A DNA stretch of 64,000 nucleotides from Notospermus geniculatus (taxonomy: Eukaryota > Nemertea > Pilidiophora > Heteronemertea > Lineidae). The DNA lies in the NCBI GenBank assembly GCA_002633025.1, contig NMRB01001120.1:1-64000 (forward strand), in the 5' to 3' direction. The notes under the pieces are model-generated. The model made no database searches. It was given only the letters and a program-made list of their open reading frames with translations, and was not told where the DNA came from. Positions within the stretch are counted from its first letter, which is position 1. Each line of letters opens with the position of its first letter. Both the position numbers and the translations under genes were made by a program. Of this stretch, positions 55,279 to 64,000 are shown one piece after another.

Positions 55279-55519
55279 AGGCCTGTCTACACCATCAACA
55301 TTTTCAAAACATTTCTGCGACAAAACATTTTGAAAACTGTTTTGGAAATGTTGCAGCTGTTTCAGGGTTGGTCTACAATCTGCAATCTTTCAAATTGTTT
55401 TGCAAAAGTTGCAGGTCCAATCCGCACTGTGCAACAAACCGAAAACAACGGTGTTTTGGAAATGTTGCAGCTGGATGTTTTTGAAATGTTTTGGAAATGT
55501 TGATGGTGTAGACAGGCCT
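55279..55519. mobile_element. word-repeat palindrome (AGGCCTGTCTACACCATCAA)
   Basis: Termini AGGCCTGTCTACACCATCAA plus CATTT, mirrored exactly. TCA and TTA flank it (55276-55278, 55520-55522). The interior is TTTTGGAAATGTTG, TTTTGAAA and GTTGCAGNT words. The first 16 bases match the element at 25891, whereas the interior word is different. Confidence 0.8.
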
Positions 55520-55619
55520 TTACAGGTGTCTTACGACAAAACCTTAAAGTACAAATCAAATACTGTCCATCCTCTGCCAAACCACTCCGCTATCGATTTT
55601 TACGTGCATACTTCCAAAT

Positions 55620-55662
55620 GAAGTAAAAGCATTTGCTAGCTTTTGTAAATATCAACCATTGG
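55620..55662. mobile_element. AAATGCTTTTACTT MITE, half copy
   Basis: Only the right arm is present (GAAGTAAAAGCATTTGCTAG, CTTTTGTAAATATCAACCAT). Confidence 0.6.
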
Positions 55663-56383
55663 CCTACATTTGTTGTTCCTGTTTGGACAAAGGAGATTTT
55701 TGCTATGGCTGTAGTAAATGAGACAAGTGTATCCTATTTTGTCGGCATTCAGTCCCAATAATGATGGCAATTGAACTGATTTCTACCAGTAAATCAATTA
55801 TTTTGACTTACATTCGGATGATACAAAGTTCAACATAGTCATCATATCCAACAGCTGACCTTAATAGGCTCTGTAGGCCTACTGTAGAAAGTCATCCAGT
55901 AAGTACCATTATCGTGTTATAGCTCGGTTGGATACAATCTCATATCAACGAAATGTCTGCTCCTCCTGTGAAGATTCCTGAAATAAGGTTTGTACTAGGG
56001 TATTTCAGGCAAATTTGCAGTGGATTCATTTTACATTTTTCATTTGAACTCTCTATGGAGGTAACATTTCTGAGTCTTAAATTGCCGGTTGATTCTTCCA
56101 TTCTATTAGTGTCCATTGTCTTGCCCTGAGAAGCGTTCCAATCACTCCTGCCCTCACAAAGTCGAACTGAAGGGCAAAGTGACCGCAGGCCTTGATGTGT
56201 CAAGATGGGTCTCCTTACTCATTATTGTCAGGCAATAAGGTTGTACTCTTTCCATTAATAGATGTTCTCTGCTTATAACAGAAGTAACTCTTGTTCTAAT
56301 ATCCTGCCAACAAGTGGTACTCTTCCTTTCCAGCTGCTATGTTCCGCTTGCTCACTCCATTCCACACAATGTGCGAATTGATG
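55663..56383. other. no feature recognised
   Basis: No exon or shared repeat seen. Confidence 0.4.
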
Positions 56384-56389
56384 AGAGTA

Positions 56390-56659
56390 TATGGCAAGCG
56401 GTTTGTTTATTCCAAAAACCAAGTTTTTGCTCCGGAAACTTTAGTTTACAGTGCTGAAACTAAGGATTTGCTTGCATTACTTGGATTTTGCTCTTGGAAC
56501 TCATATTTCAACTCCAGAACTGTAAGTTCCAAGATCAGATGAACAAAAACCTAGATTCTGCTTGACAGAATCTAAGTTTATGGATGGTACGGCCAGAAAC
56601 CTAGTTTTTGCGGCTAAAAACTTAGATTCTGAGCAAAAACTGACAAACCGCTTGCCATA
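56390..56659. mobile_element. TATGGCAAGCGGTTTG element with 6-bp TSD
   Basis: 270 bp, termini TATGGCAAGCGGTTTG and mirror, flanked by AGAGTA (56384-56389 and 56660-56665). AAAACCTAGNTTTTG, AACTTAGATTCTG and complements recur inside. Confidence 0.8.
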
Positions 56660-56989
56660 AGAGTAGGCTATTGAACATTACTGCCTGTGGAGTGTCTGAT
56701 GATGACTTGGAGAGAATTCTGTGTGGACTGAATGAACTCACGGTCGTTTTATAGACTTGCAGCAATGTATCTGTTAGTAAACAAAGCATAACAAGAGCTA
56801 GAGTTCCACATTGCAATCATTCTTTCAAAATCCTCTCCTCAGTTTCTCAGCATTGATTTACAACCTCTCCATCGTCTCTTAGGGGAAGGTGTATTGAAAT
56901 ATTGATGTGGTGAGAATCGCTCTGTGCCAAGTGCCCAAATCAATATCTGTTCAGTGCAGCCAACAGTGAGAGGTTTGAAGGTTATTGAC

Positions 56990-57700
56990 GCCGAATCGGT
57001 TAATGTCGTCCTGGGTATAACAGAAATATACCCAGGTTCAATGTCGTCCCACAAAACTATACCCTGGCTATAGTTCGATCTACAAAAGTATACCGAGGAT
57101 TGGATACAGCACCTGAAGACGAGATTGTCCTTGCCAATGCCATCAGACCATGCAGAAGCATGACAAGTCGAAAAACATCGCTCTAGCGCCCGACACGACG
57201 GGCATCATTTTAATATATCGTACCGACAGTGATCAAAGAAATTTAGGCCTACGTGCCGTTTATCGTCACTCAAATCCGCAATAGTACTCGCAGCACGGCT
57301 CGCGGACGTAGCTGAACGCACGACACCGAACAAACATACCCGGTATGGGGCGCAGATCGGCTCTGTTAGTTCGCTCATTTCTTTGAAACTGTGAGCTTAA
57401 CTTGCGATAAGTTTGGACCGTTGTGTTGAGACAAATGCCAACAGTTGACCCATGCCATCGATGAGCACAAAATCTGACAATATTGACTGATATTTTGAAG
57501 ATGTTGCTTGCAAAACTGCCGTCTCAGTTGAAGCGAGAAATAAAATGGCGGCCATCCATTCCTAACTCGTACCTAGGCTCGAAACTACGGTACTAGGTAT
57601 ACTTTTGTAGATCGAACTATACCCAGGGTATAGTTTTGTAGGACGACATTGAACCTGGGTATATTTCTGTTATACCCAGGACGACATTAACCGATTCGGC
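56990..57700. mobile_element. Mutator-like non-autonomous element, 9-bp TSD
   Basis: 711 bp with inverted termini of about 115 bp, nearly identical (GCCGAATCGGTTAATGTCGT ... CTACAAAAGTATACC, about four differences), and a perfect 9-bp flanking duplication GTTATTGAC (56981-56989 and 57701-57709). A 9-bp duplication with long inverted termini is the usual signature of Mutator-like elements. The arms contain GGGTATA / TATACCC and CTATAGTTCG words. The interior (about 480 bp) has no recognisable coding sequence. Confidence 0.88.
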
Positions 57701-57709
57701 GTTATTGAC

Positions 57710-57894
57710 AGTTCGAAATGCTCTAAATGAAGTGGATAATGAAGGATTGGGTGAAGCGATTTCACTCAATGCTTCCTGATCCAGAGCATTGGAAGGGGAG
57801 TAGAGGTAGTTGTTAACCAATAAATCAGAAATGAAGAAATAAAATTGAAATGGAAACTGACCCAACGAATTGTGCTGAACCTCACTGATACCGA
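57710..57894. other. no feature recognised
   Basis: Spacer right of the Mutator-like insertion. No exon is recognised. Confidence 0.4.
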
Positions 57895-58340
57895 CTTAAG
57901 ACACCGTGATCGCCATTGACTGTCACCTCATTTCGGGAACTGCAGGATTTTCAAAATGTTCGAAATTTTCACGGCGGTTCTCAAAATCGGGAATTCCCGA
58001 GTTGCTACCTTGTTGTCACCTTTCAGAACTGCTGAAAAAAATGGCTACGGTGTTATTGCCCCCCCCCCCAAACACCTTGTGGCCGCCTCGCAATATCCTC
58101 TAGACCGCATATGGACCGTACATGATCGTGTTAACACCGTTCATCATCCTTCTAACACCACATTTGACCACAGTTGTACCGCATGTCTACCTTGATGACA
58201 ACCACATGATCACCACCTGATCCACACCGTGATTTCTCCTACTTGTGCCAAACCAAACTGCCGTCATTTTGGGTGATTCAGCACGGTTTTGAACCGTGTT
58301 GAACCGCCTTCAGAACCGTCCCCGTGTGAGGCCTGCTTTA
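57895..58340. repeat. word-repeat segment (AACACCGTT / GAACCGTGTT)
   Basis: AACACCGTT, ACCGCAT, ACCACNTG and complements recur. The right end reads as the terminus of the AGGCC class (complement: AGCAGGCCTCACACGGGG after TAA). The left end is not resolved. A 12-C run lies at about 58061. Confidence 0.45.
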
Positions 58341-59109
58341 GGTGATGTCGTGCATTTGTTTTCGTGCCCAGTCCCTCCCATCATGCAATTTCGTTGCACT
58401 AAGCGTTGACTCTGGTGCACTGTTTGACTCCTGACACTTGCAACCAAACTTGAGAGATGGAGGCTGGTGAATGGATTGTCAGTTAGTAGCCACACAGCAA
58501 AACCACTCAGAAGGCTCTTGTCTCAGCTCTGTCCTGGAAACCAGACATTCTTAATGTCAATCCATTGTAAAAGTCTTCCTGGCAACAAAAACATTCAAAG
58601 CTCGCCCTTTGTCGTGGTGACATTTTATCTCCTCTTTGTCCATCTTCAGTTTTTCGCCTTTTTCATCTGTATTCGTTGAAATCTTGATTCATTGCCAGCA
58701 AGCTTTGTGTATACTTGTATGTCTTACGACTGTAAACAGTTCACCATACTCCTCAGCTGACGCTCTGCACTGTTGCTATGGCAACAGAGATCCAGACTCC
58801 CTCTAGACACGAAGTCAGGGTCTCAGGTGAAAAGGACTACCAATTGCTCAAAGAACATGTCATATGATCACACTTGTTGAGCTCATGTTTCTGCCCTTTG
58901 GCATTTAACTTCAGCAAAACATATAGTTGGGAGTATCAACATATCTGTTGCTGCAAGATCAACCGTGCTCTTTTCAATTCATTGTCATTAGAGTGCCGTG
59001 ATGGCACTGTAAAATGGTTTAATTCCCCCAAACTTTCAGCACTATGTTCCCTTACGTGAATCATTGAATGGGGAGTGCCAATTGGTCACGTGAGACTGAT
59101 AGAGCAGAC
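58341..59109. other. no feature recognised
   Basis: No exon or shared repeat seen. Confidence 0.4.
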
Positions 59110-59270
59110 GTGACAACTATAGAGGCTCATTGTTCGAGAGATTCGGTTCACCAAGCACGGCCAATCACACCTTGAATCGTCATGAATAATAGGTGGCGTC
59201 GGTGTACTATCAGTTCAAACCCACGCGTATATTCTTGCGTGGTCTGCGTGATCGGGGTTCCCTATTGTTA
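59110..59270 (-). repeat. ~155-bp dispersed repeat, copy 2
   Basis: Reverse complement of 45215-45370 (CACCAAGCACGGCCAATCAC, CCACGCGTATATTCTTGCGT). Confidence 0.75.
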
Positions 59271-59338
59271 CCTCTACTGCCTTGTGAAGAAGTCCACGGG
59301 TACCTTGCCAGGCAAATGGTACACATGTGACAGATGGT

Positions 59339-59558
59339 CAACATAGAGCACAAAAAAAAACGACACACAAGATGATAGTTAAAATAAATTTGTCTCCAAA
59401 TCTTGCAAATTTTCGACCCCAACCGGGGTCTTCCTCGACCTCAGGCACTTTCTGGTTGAGATCACTTCTGGAATCTCAACTAGAAAGTGCCTGAGGAAGA
59501 CCCCAGTTGAAGCAAAAATTTGCAAGATTTGGAGACAAATTTATGTGTAGCCTACTAC
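59339..59558 (+). mobile_element. hairpin retroposon, copy 4, 15-bp TSD, hammerhead-like core
   Basis: Flanked by a perfect 15-bp repeat, CATGTGACAGATGGT (59324-59338 and 59559-59573). Starts with the shared tail (AGCACAAAAAAAAACGACAC then ACAAGATGATA), then a palindrome with arms of about 85 nt that have diverged (six-base insertion and several substitutions). The minus strand of the left arm reads AGGA, stem GACCCC-GGTT-GGGGTC, then GAAA, then ATTTG; the right arm keeps CTGAGGA. Together these resemble a hammerhead core (CTGANGA, stem II, GAAA) of the sort found at Penelope-like termini, though neither arm alone is intact. Confidence 0.75.
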
Positions 59559-59641
59559 CATGTGACAGATGGTAGACCTACATGTATACGCATGTGGTCA
59601 GGCTGGCCAACTCTTTCTGCTGTTCCTGAGTAGGCCTACTG

Positions 59642-61185
59642 CAGAGATGCCAACCATTACGTTTTGGCCGTAATTTCTACGTTTTCTGACGATTTTCCAC
59701 TATTCCGGCCGTAATCCGAAAAATTATGGCAAAACAATTTTTTTAATCCAAAAAAATTTTTACTTGACTTTAAACGTGTGGCTTGACGATGTGTGGAGAT
59801 TGTTCATGCGGCGCATGAGAGACGTCCACCAGCCTTTTGAGAAACTAAACTGCGCAGATCGCTGGATTTTGTGCACTGTGCATCGTCTGGTTCATGAATG
59901 TGGAATGGCGGCGCCCATAAAAGCGCATGTGAAGCGCAATTTTGCTGGGAAATGTGGGAATATCTGCAGATTTTCTGATCGATTTCGGGCTTTGTTACAT
60001 AGTCATCATGACTGCTGGACCGCCTGTCAAAAGTTTGAAGGCTGTGCAGAGGTATCGGCGAGAATACTCGGAAAAATACCCCGTTTTGGAGCAATCAAAG
60101 AAGGATGATTTTCATGTCTTTTGCACCGTGACCGTGTGTAACGTTGACTACATCCACTGATTACTTGAAGCCTTCCTCAAATTACTTGAAATTGGGCTTT
60201 TTGGGGTGAAAAATTACTGGAAGAGTCGATTTGAGGTTGGCATCTCTGNNNNNNNNNNNNNNNNNNNNNNNNNNNNNNNNNNNNNNNNNNNNNNNNNNNN
60301 NNNNNNNNNNNNNNNNNNNNNNNNNNNNNNNNNNNNNNNNNNNNNNNNNNNNNNNNNNNNNNNNNNNNNNNNNNNNNNNNNNNNNNNNNNNNNNNNNNNN
60401 NNNNNNNNNNNNNNNNNNNNNNNNNNNNNNNNNNNNNNNNNNNNNNNNNNNNNNNNNNNNNNNNNNNNNNNNNNNNNNNNNNNNNNNNNNNNNNNNNNNN
60501 NNNNNNNNNNNNNNNNNNNNNNNNNNNNNNNNNNNNNNNNNNNNNNNNNNNNNNNNNNNNNNNNNNNNNNNNNNNNNNNNNNNNNNNNNNNNNNNNNNNN
60601 NNNNNNNNNNNNNNNNNNNNNNNNNNNNNNNNNNNNNNNNNNNNNNNNNNNNNNNNNNNNNNNNNNNNNNNNNNNNNNNNNNNNNNNNNNNNNNNNNNNN
60701 NNNNNNNNNNNNNNNNNNNNNNNNNNNNNNNNNNNNNNNNNNNNNNNNNNNNNNNNNNNNNNNNNNNNNNNNNNNNNNNNNNNNNNNNNNNNNNNNNNNN
60801 NNNNNNNNNNNNNNNNNNNNNNNNNNNNNNNNNNNNNNTTGTCCAATTGGAATGCAATTAGTGGTTACCAGGCAGCCGTCTTGGAAAATCGACGTCATAA
60901 ATTCTCAAGCTAGAATGTTTTGACCTTGAAATTTTGACCGTAAATCATGACCCAGGAACTCACGGCCTGGAGCATTTCGATTTTACGTTTGTCATTTGTT
61001 CTTCTGGTACGTTCACACAGGTGAGCACATGGTCCATGGACCATTTCATCATGTCTTTTGCACCGTGACCGTGTGTAACGTTGACTGCATCCACTGATTA
61101 CTTGAAGCCTTCCTCAAATTACTTGAAATTGGGCTTTTTGGGGTGAAAAATTACTGGAAGAGTCGATTTGAGGTTGGCATCTCTG
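59642..61185. mobile_element. CAGAGATGCCAACC-terminus element interrupted by assembly gap
   Basis: Left end CAGAGATGCCAACC, right end GGTTGGCATCTCTG at 61185. CTACTG is on both sides (59636-59641, 61186-61191). A second copy of the right 136 bp ends at 60248, directly before the N run. The 114-codon frame at 59764-60108 and its antisense partner have no recognisable domain. Confidence 0.6.
60249..60838. other. assembly gap, 590 N
   Basis: All N. Five long frames reported across it consist mostly of unknown residues and mean nothing. Confidence 0.99.
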
Positions 61186-61191
61186 CTACTG

Positions 61192-61639
61192 CAGCTGCTT
61201 CACCAGGTAGTCAAAGTGCTCCTTTGATGCCAAAACTGCAGTGAAAGTCCCTTGGATACAATAGACTTCCAGACATCATCTTTTTTTCCCTGGTTTAAGA
61301 GTTGGTTCATCGATCTTATCCCTTTTAACCATACCAGCCATGTACGGCATGTAACTCATCTGAGTTATCTCACCTGCCAAAAAATTGCAGAATGTCTGGA
61401 TCAATAACTTCCTCTAAAGCAAATGAACGTCCTCATTTAGAATTCTCCCTCATATGGAACACATCTTGGAAGTAATTTTCCAACTAACTATGTATGCAAT
61501 TTCTGTCCGATGGGGCGCACCAGGAACCGTAATCTTCTAGTTACGAAAGGCAAGGGACATCACACAGCGGTTCATCATTTTCAGCTCTGATGAGAAATAA
61601 ATAATTCATTTAGCAGATACAAGTAGTAGAGCATATTCA
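61192..61639. other. no feature recognised
   Basis: Spacer between the gapped element and the tandem array. No exon seen. Confidence 0.4.
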
Positions 61640-62657
61640 CTCTAGAGATTTTTCTTGGGCCTTACCTTTTCCATTTATGTATCTGGCCATCTGTTTACCT
61701 GGATATCATTTTAAAGGATGACAAGCTGTGTAGGCCCTGATTGTAAGGATTTTGTTCTATTCACATGATACTTTGAAGGATATCACTTTGGTTAAGTTAG
61801 AGGGAATAGAAGCAACCACCGAGCGATGTATTGGGCATATGCAAGTGATTTGAAGGCAAAACTCAACCAATTGGATATTTAATATCCAGAGATTTTCTGG
61901 GGCCTTACCTTATCAGGCCATCTGTTTTCCTGGACATCATTTGAGAGGACTGATTGTGGTATCGTATTAGGCCCTGTTGGAGGGCTTTTGTTGTTTTCAC
62001 TAACAGGATATTATGAATTGTGTGCTGGTGATTGATGCCTTATGCGAGGATTCATTGGTTCGAGTCCGGTAGGAAGCTATGTCTTTCGCCTTAGAAACCT
62101 GTTATTATTTCATGCCCCAGGAAATTATGAAGGGTGTTGCGTTGGCAAAACAACTATTGGAGAAAGTCACTGCTGATCAGTGTATGGACATAAAAGTGAT
62201 CTGAAGGCAAACTCAATTGATTGGATGTTTTGATTTTGTATGCAGTTACTAGTTATCATCATCAGTATGGTAGTGGTAGCCGTGTTGATCGTCAACAATA
62301 TCGAAAGGAGGGTGGTGACACCGATCGTGCTAGGGCCTGTTGGAGGGCTTTTGTTGTTTTCACTAACAGGATATTATGAAGTGCAGGCTATTATGAGTGC
62401 TGGCGATTGATGCCTTATGCGAGGATCCGTGGGTTCGAGTCTGGTAGGAAGCTATGTCTTTCGTCTTTCGCCTTAGAAACCTGTTATTATTTCATGCCCC
62501 AGGATATTATGAAGGGTGTTGTGTTGGCAAAACAACTATTGGAGAAAGTCACTGCTGATCAGTGTATGGAGATAAAAGTGATTTGAGGGCCAACTTAATC
62601 GATTAGGTGTTTTAATTCTGTATGCAGTTGCTAGTTATCATCATGTGATTTGATTTC
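61640..62657. repeat. three diverged tandem units of about 250-400 bp
   Basis: Unit 1 (61640-61880) is most diverged. Unit 2 (61891-62260) and unit 3 (62331-62657) share GGCCCTGTTGGAGGGCTTTT, GTTTTCACTAACAGG, ATTGATGCCTTATGCGAGGA, TTAGAAACCTGTTATTATTT and AAACAACTATTGGAGAAAGT. Units 2 and 3 contain GGTTCGAGTCC/GGTTCGAGTCT (about 62058 and 62432), an exact or near match to a pol III B box, without a clear A box. Confidence 0.75.
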
Positions 62658-62951
62658 ATCGTGATATTCGGGTTAGGAACGAACCGTCATTTCAGAGAGT
62701 TCATTTATTTCATGATTTACACCTGTTGATATGATGATGAGGCATTATACACCAGCTGTGTGTAATCTCAAATATTACTTCTTGATTTATTCAGAATATT
62801 TCCTCTTCCACCTGCTTTGATTTTCAGATTACAGGTTTTATAGACAGCATTGTCAGCCTTGGGCTCCGTCGTGCAGTGTGAATAAAATCATGAAAATGCT
62901 CGTTCATTTCTGCTCTGCTTGCATCAGGGCTGCTGCATTAGTGGTCTCCTA
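62658..62951. other. no feature recognised
   Basis: No exon or shared repeat seen. Confidence 0.4.
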
Positions 62952-63099
62952 GGGCCATATGCACCAAAGGAAGATTATCTTGAACTCAGGTTGAGCCACA
63001 ACTTTTCAATTGTTCAGGTTTGCCAGGGCATGATGTGACAATGGAAAAGTTGTGGTTCAACCTGAGTTCAAGATAATCTTCGTTTGGTGCATACAGCCC
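62952..63099 (+). mobile_element. GGGCCATATGCACCAAA palindrome, copy 2
   Basis: Same family as 49065-49212. The loop reads GTTCAGGTTTGCCAGGGCAT on the plus strand. Confidence 0.85.
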
Positions 63100-63102
63100 T
63101 TC

Positions 63103-63250
63103 GGGTCGTTTGCACCAAGCGAAGATTATCTTGAACTGAGGTTGAGCCACAACTTTTCAATTGTCACATCATGCCCTGGCAAACCTGAACAATTGAAAAG
63201 TTGTGGCTCAACCTGAGTTCAAGATAATCTTCGTTTGGTGCATACGGCCC
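63103..63250 (-). mobile_element. GGGCCGTATGCACCAAA palindrome, copy 3, opposite orientation
   Basis: Three bases after copy 2. The loop is in the other orientation (CACATCATGCCCTGGCAAAC), so this is an independent insertion or an inverted neighbour, not a tandem duplicate. Its left GGGCC is mutated to GGGTCG. Confidence 0.85.
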
Positions 63251-64000
63251 TTTGTGTTCAGACCACCTAATGTTTCTATCCATCCCAACAGCACAACTCG
63301 AAAAGTGATGTGTCGTTCATTTGTCAGTGTGACATGGTAGAGGAGTTAACTTCGGAGAGTAGAAAATTAGTCAACTCATTCATCAAGAGTAATGGTTCAG
63401 GGTGCACACGCGGCCACCGCGTCCTTCACATCAAGCTTATCTCATGATCTATTGCCAGACTCCTGCGTTTTCAATTACTAGTGGATTTTAGTGGCTTGCT
63501 CATCATTTTGGAACTAATCTTCCTGAAGCTTAGAATGAAATATTGGAAGTATCTTTGACACTTCAGTTTTATGGCTTAAGCAAAGTAACATGAGAGCACC
63601 AATCCGTAAAGCTTCGTATGCAGTCAAGGCAGTGAACACTCAGTTTTGAATGTTGCAGCCTGGTTCTTGGATGTGTTGCTGAACTCGGGGGCTTTTATCA
63701 AGTGGATGATTTTCTCTGGAATTCAGCAGAACGTGAAGATCACATCTGCGTTTGGGATTGAATTAAGCTTCGTTATGAAGTTGTTGACTCCGTTGCGATA
63801 TTCATATTCGGACCATGTGGTTCCCGAGACATGTGCGATTGGTTCATGAAGACTGTGTACTGTATGGCGTAAAACGCTGGTTTTGACGGAGCGGAGGATA
63901 ATATGTTCTTCTATAACTTTCTGAAAAATTTGAAAGAGACCCATAGAAGAAGGTATGTACGTGTACGTGTAGAGTATAGAACCAAATAGCTGACAGTATC
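63251..64000. other. no feature recognised
   Basis: Frames at 63646-63849 (plus) and 63723-63944 (minus) overlap each other and show no domain. Confidence 0.4.

Noticed and set aside
60177-60923. Five open frames of 210-238 codons
   Set aside because: They run through 590 N and contain almost no real sequence.

Overview
This window looks like repeat-dense intergenic DNA from a large animal genome, most likely a marine invertebrate. An echinoderm, hemichordate or lancelet would fit, but the taxon is inferred only from the style of the repeats. There is no operon-like gene packing, no ribosomal or tRNA gene, and no open frame longer than about 150 codons apart from frames that run across the N gap. 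I find no intact host gene. The only convincing protein homology is a broken gene at 13.87-15.28 kb. It carries a GEDTDLL motif and a CxC-type cysteine-rich tail, and it is present twice, head to head, with frameshifts in both arms.

Nearly everything else I can support is transposon-derived and short. Several classes separate by target-site duplication (TSD) and termini. (1) Palindromic elements beginning (A)GGCC or AGCC at a TTA/TAA target, often built from one short word repeated in both orientations (6.1, 25.6, 25.9-26.5, 43.8, 44.6, 45.5, 48.3 and 55.3 kb and others). (2) Palindromes with GGGCC-(T)ATTCATAAA or GGGCC-TATGCACCAA ends (17.0, 17.1-17.8, 49.1, 63.0, 63.1 kb). (3) CAGGG-terminus elements with 5-bp duplications (1.2, 24.0, 35.1, 42.9 kb). 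(4) A 711-bp element with about 115-bp near-identical inverted termini and a perfect 9-bp duplication (57.0-57.7 kb), Mutator-like. (5) An element with an 8-bp duplication (5.2 kb), a GTGACCC family with 4-bp duplications (6.4, 40.5 kb), a TA-target GAACCTC element (12.0 kb) and a 6-bp-duplication element (56.4 kb). (6) Two tRNA-derived SINE families (7.65-7.92 kb with relatives; 34.43-34.73 kb).

The most interesting signal is a set of four hairpin retroposons (42.5, 45.8, 49.9, 59.3 kb). Each has a shared tail at one end, related to the word ACACACAAAATGATA, next to an inverted repeat whose turn-round point differs between copies. Three are flanked by perfect 15-17 bp direct repeats. Two have arms that are 100% identical within each copy, yet the two copies differ from each other at mirrored positions. 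This suggests the palindrome forms, or is homogenised, at each insertion. The terminal stem followed by GAAA resembles the hammerhead-like ends of Penelope-like retroelements.

Layout: 0-12 kb, mixed small elements, a two-unit repeat element at 3.9-4.7 kb and a SINE at 7.7 kb. 13-19 kb, the inverted pseudogene pair inside larger nested inverted repeats, then a perfect 71-bp palindrome. 20-36 kb, elements, minisatellites and a second SINE. 36-50 kb, a dense cluster of word-repeat elements and two hairpin retroposons. 50-59 kb, sparse, with the Mutator-like insertion. 59-64 kb, a hairpin retroposon, an element interrupted by a 590-N gap with duplicated flanks, a tandem unit array and paired MITEs.
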